Part shown: one piece after another, positions 34,973 through 44,736 of the stretch | Layout: the number at the start of each line of letters is the position of its first letter | Position numbering within the stretch: position 1 is the first letter of the stretch | Assembly (NCBI RefSeq): GCF_014201465.1 | Contig: NZ_JACHEP010000001.1 | Location: 414,833 to 478,832 of the forward strand | Direction: 5' to 3' | DNA: 64,000 nucleotides | Source of the DNA: Anoxybacteroides tepidamans | GTDB taxonomy: Bacteria > Bacillota > Bacilli > Bacillales > Anoxybacillaceae | Notes under the pieces: model-generated | Told to the model about the DNA's origin: nothing | Seen by the model: the letters and a program-made list of their open reading frames with translations, nothing else | Databases searched by the model: none | Made by a program: the position numbers and the translations under genes

Positions 34973-35756
34973 ATTGTTTTTCGTGTGAACGAGTTTTTTG
35001 TTTTTCACCACGATATTTTCGCCAGCCGACATAAATCAATGTTGCCACGATCATGCCCCCTGTTGAAATCATCACCCACCATAATGATGGATCAGCTTCG
35101 TCTTTTTTCACATGGTCAAAGAGCGCCTGCATATCTTCTTTCATCTGCGCTAGCACTTGCACTTTCTCGGCTTGGGTTAAAGCTTGAAATTGGGGCGTTT
35201 GCAGTTGTGCAATATCCGCATCTGCCTTTTTCGCCCAATCCGGTTTTACATCAATTTTTACGCTCGGTTCAATGATTTCGTATTGGTGTAAAAACTTCGC
35301 GAGCGCTATTTGAAACTGACGGCTGTTTCCTTGTTTCACCGTTTTTTCGACTTGGTGAAATGCTTCCATCACTGACTGCTCCATCTCGGTCCAAAGCGGC
35401 TGATAATTCGAATGAACTGCATCAATGACAAGCCGAAACTGTGCCACTTGATCAATGCGCTCCTCAGCCGGCAATGTCGAGGCGGTAATCGTTTTTAACG
35501 CTTTTTCGTGCGTCACTGTAATCGCGCGAAGCTCATCCATCGATTGGAGTCGCTCTCGCGCGTTCAATTTGAAAAATTCATTTGCAAAATAGTCCAACAC
35601 TTCTTTCGCTTCTTCAAATCGTTTGTTTTTCGCAAGCTGCAACGCTTCATCGGAAATCTTATCGAGCCGCTGCCACCCATCATGATATGTAGCGTATACG
35701 GCCGATGGAAATACATAAACGATTATAATAATCAATAAAACCGCTATTTGCCTCAT
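34971..35756 (-). CDS. ypjB: Sporulation protein YpjB
   Basis: The 261-residue protein has a signal peptide (MRQIAVLLIIIIVYVFPSAVYA), a helical extracytoplasmic domain (residues about 25-215) and a C-terminal membrane helix (WWVMISTGGMIVATLIYVGW) with a basic cytoplasmic tail. This matches the YpjB family, whose mutants in B. subtilis affect sporulation. The ATG at 35756 follows GGAGGAGGG. Confidence 0.88.
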   Translation of the reverse strand: MRQIAVLLIIIIVYVFPSAVYATYHDGWQRLDKISDEALQLAKNKRFEEAKEVLDYFANEFFKLNARERLQSMDELRAITVTHEKALKTITASTLPAEERIDQVAQFRLVIDAVHSNYQPLWTEMEQSVMEAFHQVEKTVKQGNSRQFQIALAKFLHQYEIIEPSVKIDVKPDWAKKADADIAQLQTPQFQALTQAEKVQVLAQMKEDMQALFDHVKKDEADPSLWWVMISTGGMIVATLIYVGWRKYRGEKQKTRSHEKQ

Positions 35757-35815
35757 TCTTGTCCCTCCTCCACTAACTACTACCAATGTATGAGGAGATG
35801 GACAAGGTTAGACCA

Positions 35816-36409
35816 TCATTTCAACGGAATTTGCAGCCGGTTTGCTTTGACGCACAAAACATAAGCAATCATGATGGAAGCGATGCTTAGCCAAAACGTA
35901 AAATAGCCGATTTGCGGAACGTATTGGTCGAGCATGCTGTAGCGCGGCATCATGCGAAATACGTAATCAATGACATCGTTATGCAACGTCCAAACAGCCG
36001 CAAGCGCTAAATGCCAGCCTTTCATGCGATAAAACGGGGTATATAGCAACCCTTCAATCGCCATGGCGCTATGAGAGAGAATTAACATCCATCCCACCCA
36101 GTCAAGCGTGCCTGTTACTTTCCAAACTAATAAGTTCATTACAACGGCCCAAATTCCGTATTTAAACAATGTGACCACCGCCAATGCTTCCAGTAGCGGC
36201 CAATTTCTGTTCAATAAAAAGGCGATCAAAACAAATACAAAAAATAAACTAGCCGTTGGACTGTCAGGTACAAACAATAAAAATTTAGCTGGCGTTTCTG
36301 CAAGTTGCTGACCGTACCATATGTATCCGTAAATCGTACCAGCGATGTTCGCAACAAGCAACATCCAAAGGACGGAACGGTGAGCAAGCAAAGAAAATAT
36401 CCACTTCAT
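35816..36409 (-). CDS. ypjA: YpjA, DUF1405 membrane protein
   Basis: The 197-residue integral membrane protein has about six helices. It shows NIAGTIYGYIWYGQQLAETPAKFLLFVPDSPTAS, the DUF1405 signature, and LHNDVIDYVFRMMPRY. The ATG at 36409 follows AGTAGGTG. It lies downstream of qcrABC, separated by a terminator and a structured element. Function unknown. Confidence 0.88.
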   Translation of the reverse strand: MKWIFSLLAHRSVLWMLLVANIAGTIYGYIWYGQQLAETPAKFLLFVPDSPTASLFFVFVLIAFLLNRNWPLLEALAVVTLFKYGIWAVVMNLLVWKVTGTLDWVGWMLILSHSAMAIEGLLYTPFYRMKGWHLALAAVWTLHNDVIDYVFRMMPRYSMLDQYVPQIGYFTFWLSIASIMIAYVLCVKANRLQIPLK

Positions 36410-36440
36410 ATGGCACCTACTTTCTATATTCTGTAAACAA

Positions 36441-36463
36441 GCGTGTTGATTAACCAATAAAAA
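36441..36463. repeat. Second copy of the 23-bp repeat
   Basis: This is identical to 4181-4203. A 13-bp core TTAACCAATAAAA recurs at 62942-62954. It adjoins the multi-armed element B. Confidence 0.7.
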
Positions 36464-36486
36464 CAAGTTGACATCACTCTTTTCCT

Positions 36487-36627
36487 AGCTTTTCTGCCGT
36501 TGTCAGCAAACGAACTGTTTGCCGACTGGGCATGCTGTACGCGTGCCCTCCTCGAACGATGAACGCTTTGCGGGAAAATTATATTTGCCCGCCGGCGTTC
36601 TTGTTCGAGGGAAAAGGCAGAAAAGCT
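36487..36627. repeat. Multi-armed palindromic intergenic element B
   Basis: A 12-bp perfect outer stem (36487-36498 with 36616-36627) encloses three arms. Arm 1 pairs 36502-36511 with 36517-36526. Arm 2 pairs 36528-36535 with 36541-36548. Arm 3 is composite: 36550-36557 with 36603-36610, 36561-36566 with 36595-36600, and 36570-36574 with 36588-36592. This cloverleaf-like layout fills most of the 36410-36730 gap, which contains no ORF. Confidence 0.75.
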
Positions 36628-36684
36628 TGTGTTCAGCCATATGATTCTATGTTTTTTAGTAAAATAAACACTCGTGTTCTGTAA

Positions 36685-36717
36685 AGAAAAAAGCTGACTA
36701 ACAGTAGCCAGCTTTTT
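36685..36717. terminator. Terminator of qcrABC
   Basis: AAAAAGCTG-CT and AG-CAGCTTTTT form a stem with one mismatch, just after the qcrC stop. Both flanks are T/A-rich. Confidence 0.8.
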
Positions 36718-36730
36718 CCTGTTGCGTTGC

Positions 36731-37498
36731 TTATTTCGCATTTAATCCAGCGATAAATTCGGAAAGCTTTTTCAACTCTTCGTCTGTACCTTTGAAAACG
36801 CCTGGTGGCATGTTGCCTTTACCTTCTTTCGCGATCTTCGCTATTTCTTCCGCACTTAAACCTGTGCCGACAAGGGACGGTGCAGCCGGTCCGCCCGATA
36901 AGTTTTCGCCATGACACGTAATACATGTATTTGCTTGCGCAATTTTATAGCCTTCCGCATTTTTGTCAATTTCGACTTGAGCGCGAATTTTTCCTTGCTC
37001 AGCTGCTTTTTTCCAGTCGTGTGTCACAACCGATTCCCAAGTTAAGAAAATCATCGCCGCAAGCGTCAATAGCATCATGCCAACTGCCACCGGACGCTTC
37101 GTTGGACGGCGCTCCGGCCCGCGATCTAAAAACGGTGCAAGCAGTAACGCTCCGAACGCTAGCCCCGGCATGACGATCGCCCCGATCACCGTATAAGGAC
37201 CAGAAGCGTACGAATATTTCAGCAATTGGTATAAAAATAAGAAATACCAGTCTGGAAGCGGAATATACGACGTATCTGTTGGATCAGCAACACGCTCTAA
37301 CGGAGATGGATGCGCAACAGTTAAAGACAGGAAACCGACTAAAAAGACGGAACCAACCATCCATTCCTTCAGCAAGAAGTTCGGCCAAAACGCTTCTGTT
37401 TTCCCTGGATATTCCGAATAATCCTTCGGGATATTCGGCTTTCTCACAGCAGAAACGCGGGAATCGCCGACGAATTTCATCCCTTTTCCGCGATGCAT
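36731..37498 (-). CDS. qcrC: Menaquinol:cytochrome c reductase cytochrome b/c subunit
   Basis: QcrC (255 residues) fuses a subunit-IV-like membrane domain, with three helices and the PDWYFLFLYQLL motif near the quinol site, to a C-terminal cytochrome c domain. Heme is held by CITCH with an axial Met in NMPPGVF. The ATG at 37498 follows GGAGGGAAACGTG. It is the last gene of qcrABC, the bc complex passing electrons from menaquinol. Confidence 0.96.
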   Translation of the reverse strand: MHRGKGMKFVGDSRVSAVRKPNIPKDYSEYPGKTEAFWPNFLLKEWMVGSVFLVGFLSLTVAHPSPLERVADPTDTSYIPLPDWYFLFLYQLLKYSYASGPYTVIGAIVMPGLAFGALLLAPFLDRGPERRPTKRPVAVGMMLLTLAAMIFLTWESVVTHDWKKAAEQGKIRAQVEIDKNAEGYKIAQANTCITCHGENLSGGPAAPSLVGTGLSAEEIAKIAKEGKGNMPPGVFKGTDEELKKLSEFIAGLNAK

Positions 37499-37551
37499 AT
37501 CACGTTTCCCTCCTTTGTCTCATAGACTAAACAAACAACGATCCGTACATT

Positions 37552-38226
37552 TTACAGTGGACCAGAAATACCTTGTTTGCGAATCATTAAAAAGTGCGCT
37601 GCCATTAAGCCAAGCAATGCACCTGGCAAGAAGAAGACGTGAATCGCAAAGAAGCGCGTTAACGTTTGGGCACCGACGATTTCTTGGTGACCCGCTAACA
37701 AAGTTTTCACCGCTGTACCAATGACAGGAGTTGCTTCTGCAATTTGCAAACCTACTTTTGTCGCGAATAGCGCTTTCATATCCCAAGGCAATAAATACCC
37801 TGTAAATCCAAGTCCCATCATGACCATGAAAATTAATACACCGACGATCCAGTTTAATTCACGCGGTTTTTTGTATGCCCCTTGAAAAAAGACGCGTAAC
37901 GTATGTAAAAACATCATGACAATGACAAGACTTGCTCCCCAGTGGTGCATACCGCGCACAATTTGACCGAAAGCGACTTCGTTTTGTAAGTAATATACCG
38001 ATTCCCAAGCATTTTTTATATCCGGAACGTAGTACATCGTTAAAAACATTCCAGACAAAATTTGAATGACGGTGACAAAGAACGTTAATCCACCAAAACA
38101 ATAAACGAACGCAGAAAAATGGTGCGCCGGGTTCACATGTTCCGGAACTTCATGGTCAGCGATATCTCGCCACAAAGGCGTAATATCTAGACGTTCGTCC
38201 ACCCAGTCATAAATCTTATTTAACAC
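37552..38226 (-). CDS. qcrB: Cytochrome b subunit of the bc complex
   Basis: The 224-residue cytochrome b6-type protein has four membrane helices and paired heme-ligand His (VRGMHHWGASLVIVMMFLHTLRVFF and FFAIHVFFLPGALLGLMAAHFLMIRKQGISGPL). It also has the conserved Cys in HFSAFVYCFGG for the extra covalent heme. Length equals that of B. subtilis QcrB. It lies 3 bp from qcrA. Confidence 0.97.
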   Translation of the reverse strand: MLNKIYDWVDERLDITPLWRDIADHEVPEHVNPAHHFSAFVYCFGGLTFFVTVIQILSGMFLTMYYVPDIKNAWESVYYLQNEVAFGQIVRGMHHWGASLVIVMMFLHTLRVFFQGAYKKPRELNWIVGVLIFMVMMGLGFTGYLLPWDMKALFATKVGLQIAEATPVIGTAVKTLLAGHQEIVGAQTLTRFFAIHVFFLPGALLGLMAAHFLMIRKQGISGPL

Positions 38227-38229
38227 GTA

Positions 38230-38742
38230 TTACACCTCCCCTCGTGGTTTCGCTTTACCTAAATATAACTTTCCATCTTTTACTTTGTACTCGTAACGAT
38301 GCAATGGAGCAGGTGGCGGCGTTCCCGGAATGTTTGTGCCATCTTTTGTGTAGCGGCCGAAATGGCATGGACAGAAAAACTGGTTTGGGTGCGCTTTATC
38401 GCCATTCCAGTTGACGGTACAGCCGAGATGTGTACAGATTGGCGATAATGCGATAACCTCGCCTTTCTCATCTTTGTACACCCATGCCGATTTTGGCTCT
38501 TCTGACTCATACCAAGCGTCTTTGACTTTCACTTTAAAGTCGAAGCGTTGCGGCTCTGTCGTGAGGTCCTTCACTTGCGCAACCGGCACCATTTCTGTCC
38601 CTGCTTCTTCTTTTAAGATTGGGTCTAACGCAAAACGAACCATCGGCATGAGAATTCCTGCGGCCATAAATCCGCCTACACCCGTTAACGTGTAGTTTAA
38701 AAATTGACGTCTCGATACACGGTGTTTGTTTTCGCTCATCAT
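38230..38742 (-). CDS. qcrA: Rieske iron-sulfur subunit QcrA
   Basis: The 170-residue protein has a twin-Arg-like start (HRVSRRQFLNYTLTGVGGF, membrane anchor) and a Rieske domain. Its 2Fe-2S ligands are in CTHLGC and CPCHFG, with PGTPPPAP following. Two tandem ATGs follow a G-rich RBS; the second (38739) is equally likely. First gene of qcrABC. Confidence 0.97.
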   Translation of the reverse strand: MMSENKHRVSRRQFLNYTLTGVGGFMAAGILMPMVRFALDPILKEEAGTEMVPVAQVKDLTTEPQRFDFKVKVKDAWYESEEPKSAWVYKDEKGEVIALSPICTHLGCTVNWNGDKAHPNQFFCPCHFGRYTKDGTNIPGTPPPAPLHRYEYKVKDGKLYLGKAKPRGEV

Positions 38743-38885
38743 TTTCCCCCCTCTATAACAAAGTTAAGTCCATCCGGACGCAATCGTATAACACATATAA
38801 AACTAGGACATTCTAATGATAGCTCAAGATGAGGACAAGGTCAATATAGTCGTCAATGAAAACGCTAACATCCAAACGATATTCG

Positions 38886-39341
38886 CTACGTCCATTGTGA
38901 GATGAAAGCGTTTAATAGCTTGGTCGTTTGTTCTTGAACAATTTGACGCTTGTAAGCCTCGTCCATATGTTCAAACGGAACAGCTGGAAACGAAAAAAGC
39001 GTTCCAGAAAGCTGTTGCTCGATTTCTTTCCATTGGCGGTCGCTCGTCACATAAAAAACATGATCCATCCCGCTTTCTTTTAGCTCGTTCGTCCAATCGT
39101 TCAATCGTTTTGTGCATTCACTAATCGGTTCTGTCACAAAGTATGTAAACGGCGGAAGTAAAAAAAGGCGCCCTTTTAACTGCCGTTCGATTTCGTTTGT
39201 CAACAATTGAACGAACTCTCCACCGGAAACCGCTGCTTTCGCCCCGCTTGATAGCGTAAGCGGCATTAGAGGAATAACAACTGTGTCAATATATTGCTTT
39301 TCTTTTTCATACATTTCAACGTCGTATACCGTCCATTTCAC
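38886..39341 (-). CDS. ypiF: YpiF, DUF2487 family protein
   Basis: The 151-residue cytoplasmic protein matches the position and pattern of YpiF (MKWTVYDVEMYEKEKQYIDTVVIPLMPLTL ... FSFPAVPFEHMDEAYKRQIV). Function unknown. It lies between ypiB and qcrA, as in B. subtilis. An intrinsic terminator precedes it after ypiB. Confidence 0.85.
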   Translation of the reverse strand: MKWTVYDVEMYEKEKQYIDTVVIPLMPLTLSSGAKAAVSGGEFVQLLTNEIERQLKGRLFLLPPFTYFVTEPISECTKRLNDWTNELKESGMDHVFYVTSDRQWKEIEQQLSGTLFSFPAVPFEHMDEAYKRQIVQEQTTKLLNAFISQWT

Positions 39342-39401
39342 GATTTATTCTCCTCTCTTTTTCGATATTTCTTTATCAACATACCACACTTGCGTAAAAA
39401 A

Positions 39402-39425
39402 GAAAAACCTTGCTTTCCGCAAGGT
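39402..39425 (-). terminator. Terminator after ypiB
   Basis: On the minus strand ACCTTGC, a 5-nt loop and GCAAGGT are followed by TTTTCTTTTTT. Confidence 0.8.
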
Positions 39426-39959
39426 TTACAGCCGCCTTAATTGTTCGGTCAGCCGCTTAAATTCTTGTTCGTCTTGACGGTCTAACGCCTCATCAATAAG
39501 TTTCATCAGCCGCTCTTTTTGAAAATCGTGTAGCGATTTTTCTAAAAACTGTTCCGCCAATATTTTGTCTTTTTCGTTTACTTGCAAATGTTTCGGGGCG
39601 TACGGATTTTCCTCTAACACGGCAACATATTGTGGTGAATGAAAAGAAGCTCGGAAGTTGAGTTGAATGTAAATATCTTCGTCGCGGTTGAGGCGAATAT
39701 CGTGAAACGACTTTTCCGCATCCGTTGTCATCACACTTTCTTTATAAAATCGGAACGGTACGTCATCGACGCAATGGGTCGACATCACCATCCCGCGCGG
39801 ACAATATTGCGCGTTTTCAACGAAATGAACTTTTTGCATTAATTGATCGTGGCTCATTAAATAGTTTAAAATCCACACGCACTCGCGTCTTTTTAATTGG
39901 TAATGGCTTAAAAACCAGCGAATAAACTCTTTTTTTTCATTCACCGATACTGTCATCAT
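39426..39959 (-). CDS. ypiB: YpiB (UPF0302) family protein
   Basis: The 177-residue protein has [37 protein letters not shown], typical of UPF0302, and the C-terminal IDEP-type module ([24 protein letters not shown]). It is soluble; function unknown. It follows ypiA, 54 bp away. Confidence 0.9.
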   Translation of the reverse strand: MMTVSVNEKKEFIRWFLSHYQLKRRECVWILNYLMSHDQLMQKVHFVENAQYCPRGMVMSTHCVDDVPFRFYKESVMTTDAEKSFHDIRLNRDEDIYIQLNFRASFHSPQYVAVLEENPYAPKHLQVNEKDKILAEQFLEKSLHDFQKERLMKLIDEALDRQDEQEFKRLTEQLRRL

Positions 39960-40013
39960 TCTCTCTCCCCTTTATCGTTTTCCAAGAAAGAGGTGATGTT
40001 CACCGCAAGTCCC

Positions 40014-41273
40014 TTACTCTTCTTCTAATTGCAGCAGTATTTGCGCAGCCTCTGTATGAGCAGGATCAAGGCGCACGAGCTCTTGAAACATCGCCTTCGC
40101 ACGTTCGCGATCTCCTTCTTCAATGAGAAAATATCCATATTCTTCAAGAAAATCAACGTCATTGTTAAAGAAAGTATATGCCTCTTGGTAATGATTTAAT
40201 GCATCGGAATACATCTCGAGCTTATGTTTCGCACGGGCAAGATACCATTCAAATTGCGGATCATATTCCCCTTGTTTCATCGCATATTCAAGGCAATCAA
40301 CGACTTCGTCATATTGCTCGTTATGCATAAGCACCCCCGCTAACGCTAAAAGTGCTTCGACATAGCCTGAGTCGATATCGACCGCCTTTCGCAAATACGT
40401 TTCCGCTTCCTCTTGCTCGCCGAGTTTTAACGCAATTTTTCCAGCGTATAGCAATAACTCTTTGTTCCATTCGTCGACAAGCAAACCTTCTTTCGCAATG
40501 TCATAGCTTTTTTTCGTATCGCCTTCATGTTCGTACGCTTTCGCTAAATACAAATAAAGCGGTATATAATCGCGATCTAACTCTTTTAGCTGCGTGAGCT
40601 TTTCAATTGCCGTTTGATAATATTCCGCCTGAAACGCGGTAAAGCCGTAGCCGAACAACGTGTGGCTGTCGATTTTCTTTTGCACCGTTTGCTCATAATA
40701 CGGAAGCGCTTGTTCGAACTCCCCTAACAAACTAAGCGCTTCAGCCAATCGCTCCGGGATAAACGTGCCGGCAACCGTCGTTTCGTGTTCGAGCACTTTT
40801 TCATAAAACGAAATGCTTTTCGCGTACTGTCCGTTCGCAAAATAAAGTTCAGCGAGTGCAAATTGAACGATCGGCTCATTCGGCAGCTTTTCGTGCGCTT
40901 TTAACAACTTTTGCTCGCTTACTTCATCGAGCCCTTGCATTTGGTAAAGATCCGCTGCGAGCAGGCATGCCCGCGGAAAAAGTGGGTCTTCTTCGTGAAT
41001 GTCCGTTAAAATTTCCAGCGCTTTTTCTTCTTCATCTAGTTCAATATAAATTTCTGCTAAAAATAACAATACGTCACCTTCATCAGGGTAGCGAAGCGAA
41101 AGCTCTTCGACAATCGCGCACGCTTCATCAAGCATTCCCCATGAAAACAACTGGTCAGCCAGCATATATTTTTCTTCATCGCTCGCTTCCGCTTTCACTT
41201 TTGGAATGAGAGCAAGCGCACGTTCGACGTCGCCGTTTTCGACAAGCTGAACGATTTGTTCGATTCGACTCAT
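40014..41273 (-). CDS. ypiA: YpiA, TPR-repeat protein
   Basis: The 419-residue protein is almost entirely tetratricopeptide repeats (for example FLAEIYIELDEEEKALEIL, FALAELYFANGQYAKSISFYEKVLE, LYLYLAKAYEHEGDTKKSY, AALALAGVLM-type units). It is probably an interaction scaffold. It matches YpiA next to the aro operon in B. subtilis. The ATG follows GGAAGTGTGAAAG. Confidence 0.9.
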   Translation of the reverse strand: MSRIEQIVQLVENGDVERALALIPKVKAEASDEEKYMLADQLFSWGMLDEACAIVEELSLRYPDEGDVLLFLAEIYIELDEEEKALEILTDIHEEDPLFPRACLLAADLYQMQGLDEVSEQKLLKAHEKLPNEPIVQFALAELYFANGQYAKSISFYEKVLEHETTVAGTFIPERLAEALSLLGEFEQALPYYEQTVQKKIDSHTLFGYGFTAFQAEYYQTAIEKLTQLKELDRDYIPLYLYLAKAYEHEGDTKKSYDIAKEGLLVDEWNKELLLYAGKIALKLGEQEEAETYLRKAVDIDSGYVEALLALAGVLMHNEQYDEVVDCLEYAMKQGEYDPQFEWYLARAKHKLEMYSDALNHYQEAYTFFNNDVDFLEEYGYFLIEEGDRERAKAMFQELVRLDPAHTEAAQILLQLEEE

Positions 41274-41286
41274 CTTTCACACTTCC

Positions 41287-42186
41287 TTATGCAAAATATG
41301 TGGAAAACATTCCCGGCGCATAAATCGTCCGCTCTTTGCCAAAACCGGGATAGAAAAACAATTGATCGTTTGCTTTGACCACTCTTCCATTATGAACGGT
41401 AATCATCGGAACATGTTTATCATAATCGACAATAACCGTTTCGGCAACTAAGCCGCTCAACAATGGACGCGCATACAAGTTATAATCTACTTCGCCGCCA
41501 ATGCGAACATCTCCTTTTTGCGGGTAAATGCCGATTTTTTTTAATACATCTAACGATAGCGGCGTGCGCTCTTTCAACGAAACCGGTATAAACGGAATAC
41601 GATGAGCGGACAAGACGTTTCTCCAACGCTCTTCCATTCGCTTAGACGGTTTTTCCATCCAATATGGAACGAGCGGAAGCGGATATGAAGCAAACGTTTC
41701 ATACATCCAGCTCCACGCCACGTCTTCCAACGGTTCATTTCCGTGCAGTTCGAGAAAAATAACGGGAATTTTGAGCCGTTTACACGCTCTGACAAACGAC
41801 GGAGTAAGGGTACGGAGAGGTATTTTCACGCCGATGAAATAATCAATGGGACTGTTAAGCAAATATTTGCGCAATTGCTGCAACGCTTTTGACAGCTGCT
41901 TTTCGTACAACACACTGCACACTGCAAGCAATGCGGTACATCCTTTTGTAAGAAAATGTTGCTGCATATATTGTTTAAATTCCAAAAAAGTGCGAGGCTC
42001 GTCGAAAGAAAAGTCGAGCATGACATGCCCAGGTGTCAATAAAAATTCACCGACCGGCATGCGCATCCATCGAGACGAATTCATTTTCTCGCTGATGTAA
42101 TCGATGCGATTTCCGTCAACAACGAACGAACAACGCTCGAGTTTCCCGTTTTTCACAACATGCGCTTCATCGATAATATATGGCAC
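41287..42186 (-). CDS. Amidohydrolase-like protein lacking the metal motif
   Basis: The 299-residue protein opens like an amidohydrolase (IIDEAHVVKNGKLERCSFVVDGNRIDYIS, then LLTPGHVMLDFSF). Where metal-dependent members have a His-x-His, it has DFSF. The middle (CTALLAVCSVLYEKQL, PIDYFIGVKIPLRTLTP) and the end (VRIGGEVDYNLYARP, VITVHNGRVVKANDQLFFYPGFGKE) fit the fold, including the C-terminal beta sandwich. It is probably not a classical hydrolase. It lies between aroA and ypiA; no B. subtilis counterpart is known to me. Confidence 0.7.
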   Translation of the reverse strand: MPYIIDEAHVVKNGKLERCSFVVDGNRIDYISEKMNSSRWMRMPVGEFLLTPGHVMLDFSFDEPRTFLEFKQYMQQHFLTKGCTALLAVCSVLYEKQLSKALQQLRKYLLNSPIDYFIGVKIPLRTLTPSFVRACKRLKIPVIFLELHGNEPLEDVAWSWMYETFASYPLPLVPYWMEKPSKRMEERWRNVLSAHRIPFIPVSLKERTPLSLDVLKKIGIYPQKGDVRIGGEVDYNLYARPLLSGLVAETVIVDYDKHVPMITVHNGRVVKANDQLFFYPGFGKERTIYAPGMFSTYFA

Positions 42187-42252
42187 GTTTCCATTCCCCC
42201 TTTAAGACAAGCTATGAGGGAATGGAGGGGAGTATGAACGTTTTTTTGAAAA

Positions 42253-42280
42253 AAAGAGGCCAAAACGACCTCTTCATTAG
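42253..42280 (-). terminator. Terminator of the aro-trp supraoperon
   Basis: On the minus strand AGAGG, TCGTTTTGG and CCTCT are followed by seven Ts, overlapping the aroA stop. Confidence 0.75.
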
Positions 42281-43569
42281 CTTGAAAGCAGTAATTGTAA
42301 ATGGTCAAAAAATGTCGGGTACGATACGGCGATCGCTTCCGAGCGATGAAGCGACATCGTTCCTTCGGTGATGCAAGCAGCGATCGCCAGCATCATGCCG
42401 ATGCGGTGGTCGCCGTGGCTATCGACCGTTATGTTAGTTGCTGTTAGCGTCGTTTTGCCGCGGATAATCATGCCGTCATCCGTCGCCTCAATATCAGCGC
42501 CAAGCTTTCTTAATTCGGATACGACCGTATCGATGCGGTTCGTTTCTTTCACTTTCAGTTCGCTCGCATCTTTAATGACCGTCGTCCCTTCCGCTTGGGT
42601 CGCCAATAGCGCAATGATCGGAATTTCGTCGATTAAGCGCGGAATAAGGGCTCCACCGATTTCCGTTGCTTTCAAGTTCGACGTACGAATCGTTAAGTCG
42701 CCAATCGGTTCTGTTTCTTCGTTGCGGACGTTTTCAATCGAAAGCTCCGCTCCCATTTGCTCGAGCACGTCAATAATGCCCGTTCTCGTTGGATTTAGCC
42801 CAACGTTTTTTAAGACGATTTCGCTATTTGGTACAATCGCACCAGCAACTAAGAAAAAGGCAGCGGACGAAATATCGCCAGGGACGTACACATCTGTTCC
42901 TTTTAGCTTTTGTTTGCCGCTTACCGACACGGTCAATCCGTCGACAACCACTTCGCCGCCAAATAAACGTACCATCCGTTCCGTATGGTCGCGCGATTTT
43001 GCCGGTTCGGTCACCGTTGTTGTCCCTTCTGCTTGCAGCCCTGCCAATAAAATCGCTGATTTCACTTGCGCGCTGGCAACTTTTGATTCGTATTGAATCG
43101 AGCGCAAATTGCCGCCGCGAATCGCAAGCGGCGTAAAGTTGCCGCCAGCTCGTCCATCAATATGCGCTCCCATCATCGTTAACGGCTTTGTCACCCGCGC
43201 CATCGGCCGTTTCGCAATCGACGCATCGCCAATTAAGCATGCATGAAACGGACATCCCGCTAAAATGCCGAGCAACAATCTCGTCGTTGTCCCAGAGTTG
43301 CCGACGTTTAAAATGTCGGTCGGCTCTTGTAGCCCGTCGATTCCTTTTCCTTCGACGACGACGTCTGTGCCGTTTTGCGTAATAGCTACTCCCATTTTGC
43401 GAAAGCAATCAATCGTGCTTAAACAATCTTCCCCCGGCAAAAAGTTCGCAATCGTCGTCGTCCCTTCCGCAATCGCCCCAAGCATAACCGCCCGATGGGA
43501 AATCGATTTATCGCCGGGAACGTGAATCGTTCCTCGCAGCGACGAAACGTTCGTTTGTAACGGCTGCAT
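42277..43569 (-). CDS. aroA: 3-phosphoshikimate 1-carboxyvinyltransferase (EPSP synthase)
   Basis: This is the sixth shikimate step, joining PEP and shikimate-3-phosphate. The 430-residue enzyme shows [89 protein letters not shown] and [15 protein letters not shown]. Last gene of the supraoperon (called aroE in older B. subtilis naming), 11 bp after tyrA. Confidence 0.97.
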   Translation of the reverse strand: MQPLQTNVSSLRGTIHVPGDKSISHRAVMLGAIAEGTTTIANFLPGEDCLSTIDCFRKMGVAITQNGTDVVVEGKGIDGLQEPTDILNVGNSGTTTRLLLGILAGCPFHACLIGDASIAKRPMARVTKPLTMMGAHIDGRAGGNFTPLAIRGGNLRSIQYESKVASAQVKSAILLAGLQAEGTTTVTEPAKSRDHTERMVRLFGGEVVVDGLTVSVSGKQKLKGTDVYVPGDISSAAFFLVAGAIVPNSEIVLKNVGLNPTRTGIIDVLEQMGAELSIENVRNEETEPIGDLTIRTSNLKATEIGGALIPRLIDEIPIIALLATQAEGTTVIKDASELKVKETNRIDTVVSELRKLGADIEATDDGMIIRGKTTLTATNITVDSHGDHRIGMMLAIAACITEGTMSLHRSEAIAVSYPTFFDHLQLLLSS

Positions 43570-43580
43570 ATGGCTCCTCC

Positions 43581-44693
43581 TTATCCTTCATATGTTTCGT
43601 AATTCGTATGCTTCCTAATGCATTCTTTCGCTCTTTGGCGGTCTTCTTCGCTTTGGAAACTTAAGCGCAATACGCCGTAAATTTCTTCGCGCGTTTCAAT
43701 AATACGAATGTTCGTAATGCTGATGCGCTCTTGCGCTAAATAGCCTGTAATTTCGGAAATAACCCCCGGATAATCCGGCACATCGACATATAAATCGTAA
43801 AACGACGGAATCGCTCCTTTCGTCCGTACCGGCAGCCCGTCGCGAAATTGTTTTGCTTCTAAAAAATAGCGGTAAATCGCTTCGCTTTCTTCTTGCTCAA
43901 CAAACGAGCGGATTTTTTTCATTTCTAAAATCCACCGGTCAAATAGCGAAAGAAGCTCATCTTTATTATGTATGAAAATATCGCGCCACATTTCCGGATT
44001 GCTTGACGCGATGCGCGTAATATCGCGAAACCCACCCGCGGCAAGCCGGCTGACAAGCTCGTCTTTCTGCTCGTATTGCTGTGCCTGATGAACGAGGCCC
44101 GCGGCGATAATATGTGGAAAATGGCTAATGACCCCGGTAATCCGATCATGTTCTTTTGGCGAAAGCGTGACAAAATGCGCTTTCGTCCCTTTCAGCCATT
44201 GTTTCAATCGCTCGACTTCGCTTTCCGACACTTCTTCCGTCGGTGTTAAAATATAAAACGCATTTTCAAATAAATGCGCCCTTGCTGCCGCTACCCCGCT
44301 TTTATGAGAGCCGGCCATCGGGTGTCCGCCGATAAACGTAATCCCTTTCTCCAATAGCCGCTTCGCATGGTTGACGATTCGCTGCTTTGTGCTGCCGACA
44401 TCGGTCACAATAACAGACGGCTTCAAGCGGTAGGTAAGCATTTCCGCTAAAATTTTTTCCGTCTGCATGACCGGCGTTGCTAAAATGATGACGTCCGCTT
44501 GCGCCATCCCTTCTTCCATCGAAAAAACAGCGTCATCAATGACCGCAAGCGTCTTCGCAAGCTTCATTTCGTCTTCATTGACATCCAAGCCAAGCACGAC
44601 AGACTCAGGATGCTCTTTTTTTATTGCGAGCGCCATCGAACCGCCAATGAGCCCAAGTCCGACGACAAATACCGTTCCTTCCAACCGTTTCAC
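43581..44693 (-). CDS. tyrA: Prephenate dehydrogenase
   Basis: TyrA oxidises prephenate to 4-hydroxyphenylpyruvate. The 370-residue protein has a Rossmann start ([20 protein letters not shown]), [19 protein letters not shown] and the catalytic-region [17 protein letters not shown]-terminal ACT domain ([31 protein letters not shown]) implies feedback control by tyrosine. The start is GTG 44693 after AGGAGAAG. Confidence 0.96.
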   Translation of the reverse strand: MKRLEGTVFVVGLGLIGGSMALAIKKEHPESVVLGLDVNEDEMKLAKTLAVIDDAVFSMEEGMAQADVIILATPVMQTEKILAEMLTYRLKPSVIVTDVGSTKQRIVNHAKRLLEKGITFIGGHPMAGSHKSGVAAARAHLFENAFYILTPTEEVSESEVERLKQWLKGTKAHFVTLSPKEHDRITGVISHFPHIIAAGLVHQAQQYEQKDELVSRLAAGGFRDITRIASSNPEMWRDIFIHNKDELLSLFDRWILEMKKIRSFVEQEESEAIYRYFLEAKQFRDGLPVRTKGAIPSFYDLYVDVPDYPGVISEITGYLAQERISITNIRIIETREEIYGVLRLSFQSEEDRQRAKECIRKHTNYETYEG

Positions 44694-44710
44694 CTTCTCC
44701 TATAAAATGC

Positions 44711-44731
44711 GCCCGCCGCGGTCTGCGGCGA
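44711..44731 (-). other. G+C-rich hairpin between hisC and tyrA
   Basis: CGCCGC and GCGGCG pair around a 4-5 nt loop in the 43-bp gap. No T-run follows, so this looks like an mRNA stability or processing element, not a terminator. Confidence 0.45.
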
Positions 44732-44736
44732 GCTTT

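Noticed and set aside
42368-43525. Long plus-strand frames opposite aroA, including 242 codons
   Set aside because: Ser/Thr-rich antisense of aroA codons, with no RBS and no family similarity.
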